A stretch of DNA of 24,638 nucleotides. It comes from DATDGX01 sp036521875. Its GTDB lineage: Bacteria > Desulfobacterota > Binatia > Binatales > Binataceae. The position numbers and the translations under genes are program-made. Below, piece by piece: positions 1 through 8,612 of this stretch. The notes under the pieces are model-generated. The model did no database searches. It was not told the DNA's origin and saw only the letters and a program-made list of their open reading frames with translations. Position 1 is the stretch's first letter, and each line of letters opens with the position of its first letter. The stretch covers positions 1 to 24,638 of the forward strand of contig DATDGX010000225.1 in NCBI GenBank assembly GCA_036521875.1, written 5' to 3'.

Positions 1-1035
<1,035 letters not shown>

Positions 1036-1137
1036 TTCGGGTCAGGTACCCCTCAAGAAAGTAACCACTGTCGGCCTTAAGGCAACTCGGAACCTGTCTG
1101 TTCTGACTATACCTCTTCGTTGACTATGCTTCCTGAC

Positions 1138-1166
1138 TTAAATTCTGGGCTTGTCATTTCGATCAA
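1138..1166 (-). promoter_or_regulatory. candidate clpB promoter
   Basis: Reading the minus strand toward clpB, TTGATC (1161-1166) is followed 17 nt later by ATTTAA (1138-1143), a weak sigma-70-like pair. The same stretch can be read as CTTGAtc, 11 nt, then CCCAGAAT, which partly resembles a sigma-32 heat-shock promoter. A second possible -10, TATAGT, lies at 1106-1111 without a good -35. clpB is usually heat-shock controlled, so a promoter here is expected, but the match is weak and the exact element is a guess. Confidence 0.25.
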
Positions 1167-1173
1167 GCTTTTT

Positions 1174-2079
1174 TCACTTTCCGTCCCAGAGCGCGCGAAG
1201 CTGCCCGGCGCTTGCCTGTCCTTGTCGCACTCCCTCGCGCGCGGAATCGCCGCGCCGGCTTGTATCCATAAGGTTGAGGCCGAACGCCTTGGCGCTGCCA
1301 TCGTCGGGAGTGATTAGCTCGACGCGCGCGCCGCCCTCGCGAAGCGACTGCAATTCTCTTTCCAGGGTGCGACGAAATGGCTCAGCCATCGGCGAATCGA
1401 GCATCGCCGCGGAGGTCACCGATACCACGAACACCACGTCGTAGCCCTTCGCGACGTCGGCGTTAGTCGCCGAGCGCATTCCGCCGTCGATATAGCGCCG
1501 TCCCTTGATCGTGATCGGCGGAAATATTCCCGGCACGCTGCAACTCGACGCCACGGCGCGCGCCACACCAACCCCAGCTTCCTGGTTCCACACCATGAAC
1601 GAGCCATCTGCCGCATCGACCGCCGTGCAAGCGTACGGTCTGGGTGGCCACGCGTTCTCGGGAAGCCCGCTCAACGACCGGCCGAAGCCGCCGATGAACG
1701 CATCCTCGCTTATCGTTTTGACTTGCAGCGCCCACGCTCCGATTTCGGCCCTCACCGCCTGAGCGGGACGAGCGCCAGAAACGGCTTCCTGCATCTTGGT
1801 GATCAGAATTGACAAATCGGGCGCCGGTGGCGCGGGTTGGCCGGACGACGACTGACTCGTCGCCGCTTCCTCGGCCGGCGCGAGGTAAGGCTCCGCGAGC
1901 GTTGTTGGCGATTGCCCCATCGCGAGCTGCGCGCCCACGAACGATCCTGCCGAGGTGCCCATGATGAAATCCGCCTTCGACAGGTCGACGCCGCGTTCGG
2001 CGAGTCCGGCCAAAAGCCCCGATTCCCACGCGATGCCGACCGGGCCACCTCCGCCCAATACCAATGCTCTGGTTGTCAT
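1174..2079 (-). CDS. patatin-like phospholipase family protein
   Basis: A 301-residue patatin-like acyl hydrolase, a family with a Ser-Asp catalytic dyad acting on phospholipids or other acyl esters. The N-terminus has the glycine-rich oxyanion loop GGGGPVGIAW (residues 9-18). The nucleophile elbow is GTSAG at 41-45 (Ser43), and the DGG motif of the catalytic Asp is at Asp198 within YIDGGMRSATNAD. The ATG at 2077-2079 is preferred because AAGAGGA sits just upstream on the minus strand; a longer reading to 2118 lacks family similarity. No signal peptide is obvious, so it is probably cytoplasmic. It lies between the APH-like gene (69 nt upstream) and clpB, all on one strand. The true substrate cannot be read from the sequence. 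Confidence 0.88.
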   Translation of the reverse strand: MTTRALVLGGGGPVGIAWESGLLAGLAERGVDLSKADFIMGTSAGSFVGAQLAMGQSPTTLAEPYLAPAEEAATSQSSSGQPAPPAPDLSILITKMQEAVSGARPAQAVRAEIGAWALQVKTISEDAFIGGFGRSLSGLPENAWPPRPYACTAVDAADGSFMVWNQEAGVGVARAVASSCSVPGIFPPITIKGRRYIDGGMRSATNADVAKGYDVVFVVSVTSAAMLDSPMAEPFRRTLERELQSLREGGARVELITPDDGSAKAFGLNLMDTSRRGDSAREGVRQGQASAGQLRALWDGK

Positions 2080-2148
2080 GCGTTCCTCTTTTCCTCCATT
2101 CCGCCAGACTTGCGGCAACTAACTAACGAGGTTTCCGCAACCCTAAGT

Positions 2149-3198
2149 TCAGACCTGCTGCGCGATTTGCCAGCCGAGCCGCGCGCTAAATCCTGCTCTG
2201 CGTCCGCGCTCTTCCGCGTCCGGGCCGGCGGCGGTGCCGATCTTCGCGCGCATCGCGATCCCTTGCGAGATTGCCGCGCCGCGGAACAACGCAAAAGCCA
2301 CGAAGAAGAGAAAATCGTTCACGTTCGCGCGGCCGAACCTTCGGCAGTAGGCCGCGAGGTATTTCTCCTCGCTCGGAATTCCGAGCTCCGCCAAATCCTG
2401 CCCTTGCAAACTGCCGCCATCCTCTACATCCGCGGGGTAATGATAGGCGAGACAATTCCACGCAAGGTCGGCCAACGGATGCCCCAGCGTCGAGAGTTCC
2501 CAATCGAGCACCGCCACGATGCGCGGCTCGGTCGGATGAATAATCAAGTTGGCGAGGCGGAAATCGCCGTGCGCGATGCTGGTTTCGTCGGGCGGAATAT
2601 GATGCGGCAACCATTCCATGAGCTGGTCCATCTCGGGAATAGGATCGATAACGGAGGCCTGGTACTGCTTCGTCCATCTCGCGATCTGCCGCTCCACATA
2701 CGCCCGGGGTCTTCCGTAGTCGCCCAAGCCAACCGCGCGGAAATCGACTTTGTGCAGCGCCGCGAGAGTTTCATTCATGGAATCATAGACCGCCGCACGC
2801 TCATCGCGGTTCAGCTCCGGGAGCAGAGGGGAGGTTAAGATGCGTCCCGGGACATAGTCCATGACGAAGAATGCCGTGCCGATGACGCCGGTGTCCTCGC
2901 ATAGCAGATGGGTGCGCGGCACCGGTACATTGGTCGGCGCGAGCGCGGTTATGATGCGATACTCGCGCTCGACCTGATGCGCCGATTGCAGCAGAGTGCC
3001 GGGCGGCTTCTTGCGCATCACCAGCCGCGCATCGCGAGTCTGCAGCAGAAACGTCGGATTCGACTGTCCGCCCACGAATTGCTGCACCGCCAGAGGGCCG
3101 CGAAAACCCGGTAGAAGCGCGGTCAAATATTGATCCAGGCGCGCCTCGTCGAAACGATGATTCGCGCGAACCGGTGCTAAGGAGGCTTCGATGGTCAT
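2149..3198 (-). CDS. phosphotransferase (APH) family protein, ACAD10/11 N-domain-like
   Basis: About 349 residues with the aminoglycoside phosphotransferase/choline kinase fold. The nucleotide-loop region contains FVGGQSNPTFLL and an RKKPPG segment. The catalytic Brenner motif is HGDFRLAN (H210, D212, N217), and the metal-binding motif is VLDWELSTLGHP (D232). This form, with LDWE and GHPLADLAW, resembles the kinase-like domain fused to acyl-CoA dehydrogenases in ACAD10/ACAD11 and its stand-alone bacterial relatives. Those are usually linked to hydroxy-acyl or fatty-acid catabolism rather than drug resistance. Two ATGs are possible: 3213 (MRAWNMTIEA) or 3198 (MTIEA); neither has a strong ribosome site. 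It is transcribed away from coxS across a 128-nt divergent region and is upstream of the patatin-like gene. Substrate unknown. Confidence 0.88.
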   Translation of the reverse strand: MTIEASLAPVRANHRFDEARLDQYLTALLPGFRGPLAVQQFVGGQSNPTFLLQTRDARLVMRKKPPGTLLQSAHQVEREYRIITALAPTNVPVPRTHLLCEDTGVIGTAFFVMDYVPGRILTSPLLPELNRDERAAVYDSMNETLAALHKVDFRAVGLGDYGRPRAYVERQIARWTKQYQASVIDPIPEMDQLMEWLPHHIPPDETSIAHGDFRLANLIIHPTEPRIVAVLDWELSTLGHPLADLAWNCLAYHYPADVEDGGSLQGQDLAELGIPSEEKYLAAYCRRFGRANVNDFLFFVAFALFRGAAISQGIAMRAKIGTAAGPDAEERGRRAGFSARLGWQIAQQV

Positions 3199-3326
3199 GT
3201 TCCAGGCTCTCATGCCTTCGCTTCGATAAGGTTTTTCCGCTTGCGCAGAATAGCCGTTTCACCGGCGAACCTGTTAGCCAGCGCGAGCATGATTTGCTAA
3301 GCGTCTTGTTTCAACGGGAGACTACT

Positions 3327-3803
3327 ATGCGCGTCAACCTTACCGTCAACGGCGAGAAGCGATCCGATGACGTCGATTCGCGGATGCTCCTGGTCCATTA
3401 CCTCCGCGACGTCACGAATCTTACCGGCACCCACGTCGGATGCGAGACCTCGATTTGCGGCGCGTGCACCGTGCTGATCGACGGCCACGCCGCCAAGTCT
3501 TGCACCCTCCTTGCCGCCCAGGCTGAGGGCGCATCGATCACGACGATCGAGGGTCTGGCGAAGGACGGCAAGATGCATCCGCTACAGGATGGTTTCTGGG
3601 AGGAGCACGGTTTGCAATGCGGATACTGCACGCCGGGCATGATCATGTGCGCGGCGGATTTGTTGACGCACAACCAGAATCCCACCGAGGCGCAGGTCCG
3701 CACGGCGCTCGAGGGCAATCTGTGCCGATGCACCGGCTACCAGCACATCATTAACGCTGTCCAGAACGCCGCGAACAAGATGCGCACGGCGAAGGCCGCG
3801 TGA
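3327..3803 (+). CDS. coxS: molybdenum hydroxylase small subunit, two [2Fe-2S] clusters (CoxS-like)
   Basis: A 158-residue iron-sulfur subunit of a xanthine oxidase/CO dehydrogenase-type enzyme that passes electrons from the molybdenum centre to FAD. The N-terminal plant-ferredoxin domain ligates one cluster through C39, C44, C47 and C59 (CETSICGAC ... SC). The C-terminal helical domain holds the proximal cluster through C98, C101, C133 and C135 (CGYC ... CRC). All eight cysteines are present and the length is normal. The ATG at 3327 has CGGGAG 6 nt upstream. It is the first gene of a coxS-coxL-coxM-coxG run, 7 nt ahead of coxL. The 128-nt gap to the divergent APH-like gene must hold the cluster promoter, but I could not identify a convincing -35/-10 pair. 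Confidence 0.95.
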   Translation: MRVNLTVNGEKRSDDVDSRMLLVHYLRDVTNLTGTHVGCETSICGACTVLIDGHAAKSCTLLAAQAEGASITTIEGLAKDGKMHPLQDGFWEEHGLQCGYCTPGMIMCAADLLTHNQNPTEAQVRTALEGNLCRCTGYQHIINAVQNAANKMRTAKAA

Positions 3804-3810
3804 GGCTCCC

Positions 3811-6150
3811 ATGGCGGTAATTCCAAAATTCATTGGCGAGCGAATCAAGCGCCGCGAGGACCCGCGCCTGATTACCGGCACCGGCACCTACGTCGACGAC
3901 CTCCGGCTCCCCGGCATGCTGTCGGCCGTCATTCTGAGGAGCCCCTACGCGCACGCGAAAATCAATTCGATCGACATGTCGAAGGCGCGCGCGCTCGAGG
4001 GCATCGTCGCGGTACTGTCGGGCAACGACTTGAAAGACAAGATTGGATCGGTCCCCTGCGTTGCGCCGGCCGAACACGTCCCGTTTCATCCTGTCCTGGC
4101 ACAGGGGAAAGTGCGGTTCGTGGGTGAGGGCGTCGCGATCGCGATCGCGGCGAGCCCTTACCTCGCACAGGACGCGCTCGATCTGATCGAAGTGGACTAC
4201 GACGCTCTCGAGGCGGTGGTCGATCCCGAAAAGGCGCTCGACCCGGACGCGCCGATTCTTCACGAGGAGTTCGGCGACAACCTGGTCACGCGCGCCGCGG
4301 TCCCCAACCCGGCGGTCGACGAGGCGATGCGTACGGCGGACAAGATCATCAAGTTCCGCGTAATGAGCCAGCGCCTCGCGCCGATCCCGATGGAGCCGCG
4401 CGGCGCCGCCGCGCAATGGCACGCCGGCCTCAAGCAGCTCACGCTGTGGTCGTCGACGCAGATCCCGCATCTGCTGCGCTCGCAACTCGCCGAAATGCTC
4501 AAGCTCGGCGAGAACCGCATCCGCGTGATCGCCCCGGAGGTCGGCGGCGGTTTCGGCTGCAAGCTCAACGTCTACGCCGAGGAAGCGCTGGTCGGCTACC
4601 TCGCGATGACGCTCAACCGGCCGGTCAAATGGATCGAGCGGCGGCGCGAGAACCTGTCCGGCACCACCCACGGCCGCGATCAGATTTGCTACCTCGAGGT
4701 CGCCGCTAACAAGGACGGCGAGGTGCTTGCGCTCAAGGGCAAGTTCATCTGCGACATGGGCGCTTATCTGCAACTGCTCACGCCGGCGATTCCGGGATTC
4801 TCGGGCCTCATGATGACCGGGTGCTACAAAATCCCCGCGCTCTCGTTCGAGCAGGAGATGGTATTCACGAACAAGATGGCGACCGACGCCTATCGCGGCG
4901 CCGGCAGGCCCGAAGCCGCCTTCATCGCGGAGCGCACGATGGACATGGTGGCCGGTGAGTTCGGGCTCGACCCCGCGGAGGTGCGCCGCAAAAACTTCAT
5001 CGCCAAGGAAGCGTTCCCCGCGGCCACTGCCGGCGGGCTGGTCTACGACTCGGGCGACTACCACCTCGCGCTCAACAAAGCGCTGGAAATGATCGGCTAT
5101 CAGAAGACGCGCGCCGAGCAGGCCGCGGCGCTCAAGCAGGGGCGCTATATCGGAATCGGCATCGCATCGTATGTCGAGATCTGCGGCATCGGGCCATCGT
5201 CGTTGCTGCCGCCGAAGCTCAGGGGCGGTGGATGGGAAAGCGCGACGGTGCGGATCGAGCCTGACAGCAAGGTCACGGTCCTCACCGGCATCTCGCCGCA
5301 CGGCCAGGGGCAGGAGACCACCTTCGCGCAGATGGCCGCCGACGCGTTCGGTGTCGACATCGACGACGTCAACGTGGTCCACGGCGACACCGGCCTGGTG
5401 CAATACGGAATCGGAACTTTCGGCAGCCGTGGCACTACGGTCGGCGGTCCGGCACTGATGATGTCGATCGAGAAAATCCAGGACAAGCTCAAGAAGATCG
5501 CCTCGACTATGATGGAGGTGCCTCCCGACCAGCTCACGTTTGTCAATCGCACTGTCGCGCTGGCGAGCGATCCAGCCAAATCGGTTCCGCTGCAGCAGGT
5601 GGTCGACGCGGCGTGGGGTTACAAAACGCCGATTCCCGGTGTCGAGCCCGGCCTCGACGCGACCAGCTTTTACGAGCCGTCAAATTGCACGTTTCCGTTC
5701 GGCACCCATGTCGCGGTGGTCGAGGTCGATCCGGAAACGGGCATCGTCAAGTTTCTGCGCTACGTCGCGGTCGACGATTGCGGCAAAATGATCAGTCCGC
5801 TGCTGGTCGAAGGACAGATCCACGGCGGTATCGCGCAAGGGATCGCGCAGGCGCTCTACGAGGAAGTGGTCTACGACGAAAATGGTCAGCTCGTCACTGC
5901 GACCCTGATGGACTACGCGGTGCCGAAAGCCGAGATGCTGCCGCACTTCGAACTCGCGAGCACGGTGACGCCCTCGCCGGTCAACGCGCTCGGCGTCAAA
6001 GGCGTCGGCGAGGCCGGCACGATCGGATCCACTCCGTGTGTTGTCAACGCGGTGCTCGACGCACTCAAGCCACTCGGCATCCGCGACCTCGACATGCCGC
6101 TCAAACCGGAGCGCGTATGGCGCGCGATCCAAAACGCGAAGAAGGAGTGA
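3811..6150 (+). CDS. coxL: molybdenum hydroxylase large (molybdopterin) subunit, form II CoxL-like
   Basis: A 779-residue catalytic subunit binding the molybdopterin cytosine dinucleotide cofactor. It shows the family motifs GGGFGCK (residues 245-251), a glycine-rich SRGTTVGG segment, and KGVGEAGTIG with the catalytic Glu at 734. The active-site loop is AYRGAGR at 360-366. True (form I) aerobic CO dehydrogenase has AYxCSFR, whose Cys binds the Cu of the Mo-Cu centre; the matching position here is Gly363. By family knowledge this makes it form II, for which CO oxidation is disputed and other substrates (aldehydes, purine-like or aromatic heterocycles) are possible. Gene order S-L-M also fits form II. 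The coxM start follows 4 nt after its stop, so translation is probably coupled. Confidence 0.95.
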   Translation: MAVIPKFIGERIKRREDPRLITGTGTYVDDLRLPGMLSAVILRSPYAHAKINSIDMSKARALEGIVAVLSGNDLKDKIGSVPCVAPAEHVPFHPVLAQGKVRFVGEGVAIAIAASPYLAQDALDLIEVDYDALEAVVDPEKALDPDAPILHEEFGDNLVTRAAVPNPAVDEAMRTADKIIKFRVMSQRLAPIPMEPRGAAAQWHAGLKQLTLWSSTQIPHLLRSQLAEMLKLGENRIRVIAPEVGGGFGCKLNVYAEEALVGYLAMTLNRPVKWIERRRENLSGTTHGRDQICYLEVAANKDGEVLALKGKFICDMGAYLQLLTPAIPGFSGLMMTGCYKIPALSFEQEMVFTNKMATDAYRGAGRPEAAFIAERTMDMVAGEFGLDPAEVRRKNFIAKEAFPAATAGGLVYDSGDYHLALNKALEMIGYQKTRAEQAAALKQGRYIGIGIASYVEICGIGPSSLLPPKLRGGGWESATVRIEPDSKVTVLTGISPHGQGQETTFAQMAADAFGVDIDDVNVVHGDTGLVQYGIGTFGSRGTTVGGPALMMSIEKIQDKLKKIASTMMEVPPDQLTFVNRTVALASDPAKSVPLQQVVDAAWGYKTPIPGVEPGLDATSFYEPSNCTFPFGTHVAVVEVDPETGIVKFLRYVAVDDCGKMISPLLVEGQIHGGIAQGIAQALYEEVVYDENGQLVTATLMDYAVPKAEMLPHFELASTVTPSPVNALGVKGVGEAGTIGSTPCVVNAVLDALKPLGIRDLDMPLKPERVWRAIQNAKKE

Positions 6151-6154
6151 GGCG

Positions 6155-7018
6155 ATGTTTCCCGCATCGTTCGAATACCATCGCGCCGCGTCTGTGAAGG
6201 ATGCGCTGTCGATTCTGCAACAGTTCGGCGAGGACGCCAAGTTGCTCTCCGGGGGACACAGCCTGCTCCCGATGATGAAGCTGCGGCTCGCGCAGCCGGC
6301 GCACCTGGTCGACATCGGAGGGATTCGCGATCTGCGCCAGATCAAACAGGAAGGCGGCAAGATCGTGATCGGCGGCCTCGTGACGCATCACCAGGTCGAG
6401 TCTTCCGATCTGATCCGCGGCCAACTTGGATTGCTCGCCGAATGCGCCACGCTGATCGGCGACGTCCAGGTGCGCAATCGCGGAACGATCGGTGGCAGTC
6501 TCGCACACGCCGATCCTGCGGCTGACTATCCCGCCGCGGTGCTCGCGCTCGAAGCGGAGATCAGGATCGAGGGAAGTGCGGGCACGCGCACGGTCAAAGC
6601 CGGCGACTTCTTCGTTGACCTGATGACGACCGCGATAAAGCCAGGCGAGATTCTGACCCAGGTAGCATTCGCGCCGCTCGGCGCCGGAGCCGGCTACGCG
6701 TATTTGAAGCATCGGCAGCCCGCGTCGGGCTTCGCGATAGTCGGCGTCGCGGCGCTGGTCGCGCTCGACAAGAGCGGGAATCTCGAGCGCGTTCGCGTCG
6801 GCATCACCGGCCTCGGGGCCAAGGCGTTTCGCGCGCAGGGTGTCGAGGCGGCGCAGGTTGGAAAAGCGCCCGATGGAATCGCAGCCGCCGCGGCGCACGC
6901 GCCTGACGGCATCGACGCGCTTGCGGATATCCACGCCTCCGCTGATTTCCGGGCCGAGCTCGCGCGCGTCTACACGCGCCGCGCCTTGGAGCGCGCCGTC
7001 GCACGAGCGAAGCGCTGA
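6155..7018 (+). CDS. coxM: molybdenum hydroxylase medium (FAD) subunit (CoxM-like)
   Basis: A 287-residue FAD-binding subunit, the third part of the heterotrimeric molybdenum hydroxylase, which takes electrons from the iron-sulfur subunit and hands them to an external acceptor. It starts MFPASFEYHRA, as many CoxM/CutM proteins do. The two FAD pyrophosphate motifs are LLSGGHSLLP (30-39) and TIGGSLAHADPAAD from residue 111. A CO-dehydrogenase flavoprotein C-terminal domain follows, at about 175-285. The ATG at 6155 is served by AAGGAG at the very end of coxL. Length and motifs are complete. Confidence 0.94.
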   Translation: MFPASFEYHRAASVKDALSILQQFGEDAKLLSGGHSLLPMMKLRLAQPAHLVDIGGIRDLRQIKQEGGKIVIGGLVTHHQVESSDLIRGQLGLLAECATLIGDVQVRNRGTIGGSLAHADPAADYPAAVLALEAEIRIEGSAGTRTVKAGDFFVDLMTTAIKPGEILTQVAFAPLGAGAGYAYLKHRQPASGFAIVGVAALVALDKSGNLERVRVGITGLGAKAFRAQGVEAAQVGKAPDGIAAAAAHAPDGIDALADIHASADFRAELARVYTRRALERAVARAKR

Positions 7019-7074
7019 GCGCGCGGGAATCCGCCGCCGCTCATCGACAATCGAGGGATCTACCTCGGCCGCCC

Positions 7075-7611
7075 ATGAAGATCGCAGGCGAGCAAATTCT
7101 CTGCGCACCCCGCGAGCGTGTGTGGGAGCTGTTCAACAGCCCGGAGCGGCTCTCCAGACTGATCCCCGGATGCGAGCAGCTCGAGACGGTCGGTCCGGAC
7201 GAGTACGCGGGCACGATCAACGTTGGAGTCGCCGCCGTAAAAGGATCGTACTCAGGCAAGCTCAAGCTCGAGGACAAGCGCGCGCCCGAGCACTACAAAA
7301 TGATCGTCGACGCCAAGGGCAAGCAGGGGTTCGTCCGCGGCGCAGGAACACTCGACCTTGGAATAGTTGCGAACGACGCCAACTCGACGCTCGTGAAATA
7401 CGCGGGCGACGTGCAGGTGGGCGGGACGCTGATGCAGGTCGGCCAGCGCATGATCGAGAGCGCGGCCAAAATGATGCTCGGGCAGTTTTTCGCCGCGGCT
7501 GATGCGGAACTTAAAGCGCAGTCGCAGGGCAGGGTCGCCCGCCAGGGCATCCTGATAAATTTCTGGCGCTATCTCGTGCGGCTGCTGCGCCGATCCATCA
7601 CGCGCCGCTGA
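7075..7611 (+). CDS. coxG: CoxG-family SRPBCC protein with C-terminal basic amphipathic helix
   Basis: A 178-residue protein whose first ~145 residues match the CoxG/SRPBCC ligand-pocket fold (opening MKIAGEQILCAPRERVWELF, then LIPGCEQLE). CoxG proteins accompany CO dehydrogenase-type clusters. They are reported to tether the enzyme to the membrane and to link it to the quinone pool. The C-terminal stretch (about 158-178) mixes Ile, Leu, Phe, Trp and many Arg, which fits a membrane-binding amphipathic helix. It follows coxM by 56 nt on the same strand; the only plausible Shine-Dalgarno, GAGGG, is rather far upstream. Its last 14 nt overlap the end of the opposing Crp-family gene. Confidence 0.88.
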   Translation: MKIAGEQILCAPRERVWELFNSPERLSRLIPGCEQLETVGPDEYAGTINVGVAAVKGSYSGKLKLEDKRAPEHYKMIVDAKGKQGFVRGAGTLDLGIVANDANSTLVKYAGDVQVGGTLMQVGQRMIESAAKMMLGQFFAAADAELKAQSQGRVARQGILINFWRYLVRLLRRSITRR

Positions 7612-8440
7612 CCGCTCCACGAGCCAGCGCGACGCGCACCAGCAATAGCTCGGGTGGCTGCGCCGGCGCCGTGTGCAAGCGGCCCATCGGCGCGTGGCCA
7701 GCGGGAATCAGCGATGTCTTTTCCCGGATCGGATCCGCAGCGGTCTTAGGTTTTGGCTTGCCAGCCGCGAGCAATATGTGTCGGCCGTTGCGGACGATGG
7801 TTCCTTCCTGCGTCATCTCGGTCAGCAGCTTGCCCACCATCGGCCGCGAGCTTCCGATCATCTGCGCCAGCTCCTCGTGCGCGAGCTCAGGGGTGAGCAG
7901 GACTCCGCGCGCGTCGGGCACTCCGAAGCGCCTGGCAAGCTCCGCGAGCACGAAGTCGAGCCGCTTACGAAGCGACATACCGAGGAAGTTCGCATAGCGA
8001 TGCGCGACCACCGACCACATCGAGTTCGTCGCCTCGAGCAGCCGGACGAACGCTTCGGGCTCGAGTCCCTTGAGAACTTCGACGATATGATGGCGGGTGA
8101 ACAACGCAACGGAGCAGTTGGTCAACGCCTGGGCTTCGAAGAGCTGCGAACGTTCACCACCGTCGGCGACGTCTGCATAGCCGACCAGATCTCCCGGACC
8201 GGCGAGTTCGACCAGCACGCGATCGATTCCGGTCCGCGAGCAATAGACTTTGACCAGGCCGCTCAACACCGCGAACACGACGTCGGCGGGCGACCCGGTC
8301 GAGAACAGCGCGGCGCCGCGGCGATACTGCACCATCGTAGGACGCTCGAGAAGCGCGGCGACGGCGGCGCGAGGGATGCCCAGATCCGACAGCCGGGCAG
8401 CCAACCGCTCGGTGGTCTGCGTCGGTATTTGCGGATTCAT
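7598..8440 (-). CDS. Crp/Fnr-family transcriptional regulator with Pro-rich C-terminal tail
   Basis: A 280-residue regulator. Residues ~30-115 form a cyclic-nucleotide-binding-like beta barrel, followed by a long dimerisation helix (about 125-170). The winged helix-turn-helix is at about 185-220 (HEELAQMIGSSRPMVGKLL). The phosphate-binding cassette keeps an Arg-Ser pair (R97, S98) like the cAMP-contacting residues of E. coli CRP, but the usual GEL is replaced by GYA, so the ligand is uncertain. There is no Fnr-type N-terminal Cys cluster and no CooA-like haem histidine that I can assign. About 55 residues rich in Pro and Ala follow the HTH, longer than usual. The ATG has AGGAGA 4 nt upstream. 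It is convergent with coxG and is a natural candidate to regulate the cox cluster (inference). Confidence 0.92.
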   Translation of the reverse strand: MNPQIPTQTTERLAARLSDLGIPRAAVAALLERPTMVQYRRGAALFSTGSPADVVFAVLSGLVKVYCSRTGIDRVLVELAGPGDLVGYADVADGGERSQLFEAQALTNCSVALFTRHHIVEVLKGLEPEAFVRLLEATNSMWSVVAHRYANFLGMSLRKRLDFVLAELARRFGVPDARGVLLTPELAHEELAQMIGSSRPMVGKLLTEMTQEGTIVRNGRHILLAAGKPKPKTAADPIREKTSLIPAGHAPMGRLHTAPAQPPELLLVRVALARGAVSGA

Positions 8441-8548
8441 GGAGTCTCCTTTTACTCGCCGAACGCGCCTGAACAGCGCGCGGCCGAATGAGAAGGCGCC
8501 GTCGGCGCTTTCCCATTCCGAGCGTTCAATGGATTCCGAACTCTACTT

Positions 8549-8577
8549 TTTGTAGTAGAAAGGTGCCGCCGCGTCAA
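8549..8577 (-). promoter_or_regulatory. candidate sigma-70 promoter of the Crp-family gene
   Basis: On the minus strand TTGACG (8572-8577) is followed after exactly 17 nt by TACAAA (8549-8554), five and four matches to the sigma-70 consensus. It lies about 110 nt upstream of the regulator's ATG, in the only sizeable gap between it and pmbA. A small inverted repeat, CTAC-N5-GTAG, spans the -10 region and could be an operator, though it is short. Seen by eye only. Confidence 0.5.
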
Positions 8578-8612
8578 GCGGCTGAGCATGCACGCGCGAG
8601 CGCGATGCGGCG

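Noticed and set aside
1837..2838. 333-codon plus-strand frame opposite the patatin-like and APH-like genes
   Set aside because: It crosses two recognisable genes and their intergenic gap and resembles no protein family.
2149..3198. Aminoglycoside resistance phosphotransferase
   Set aside because: The LDWE and GHPLADLAW pattern fits the ACAD10/11-type kinase-like group rather than characterised drug-resistance APH enzymes.
3751..5403. 550-codon open frame on the minus strand opposite coxS/coxL
   Set aside because: It is antisense to a gene with all family motifs. Its Arg/Asp/Val-rich sequence is what high-GC codon bias produces on the opposite strand, and no family is recognisable.
6101..7108. 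335-codon minus-strand frame opposite coxM
   Set aside because: Shadow of coxM, whose FAD motifs are intact.
7598..8440. CooA-type CO-sensing haem regulator, suggested by the nearby cox genes
   Set aside because: No haem-ligating Cys/His pair or N-terminal Pro could be assigned, and the linked hydroxylase is form II, so CO sensing is not supported.
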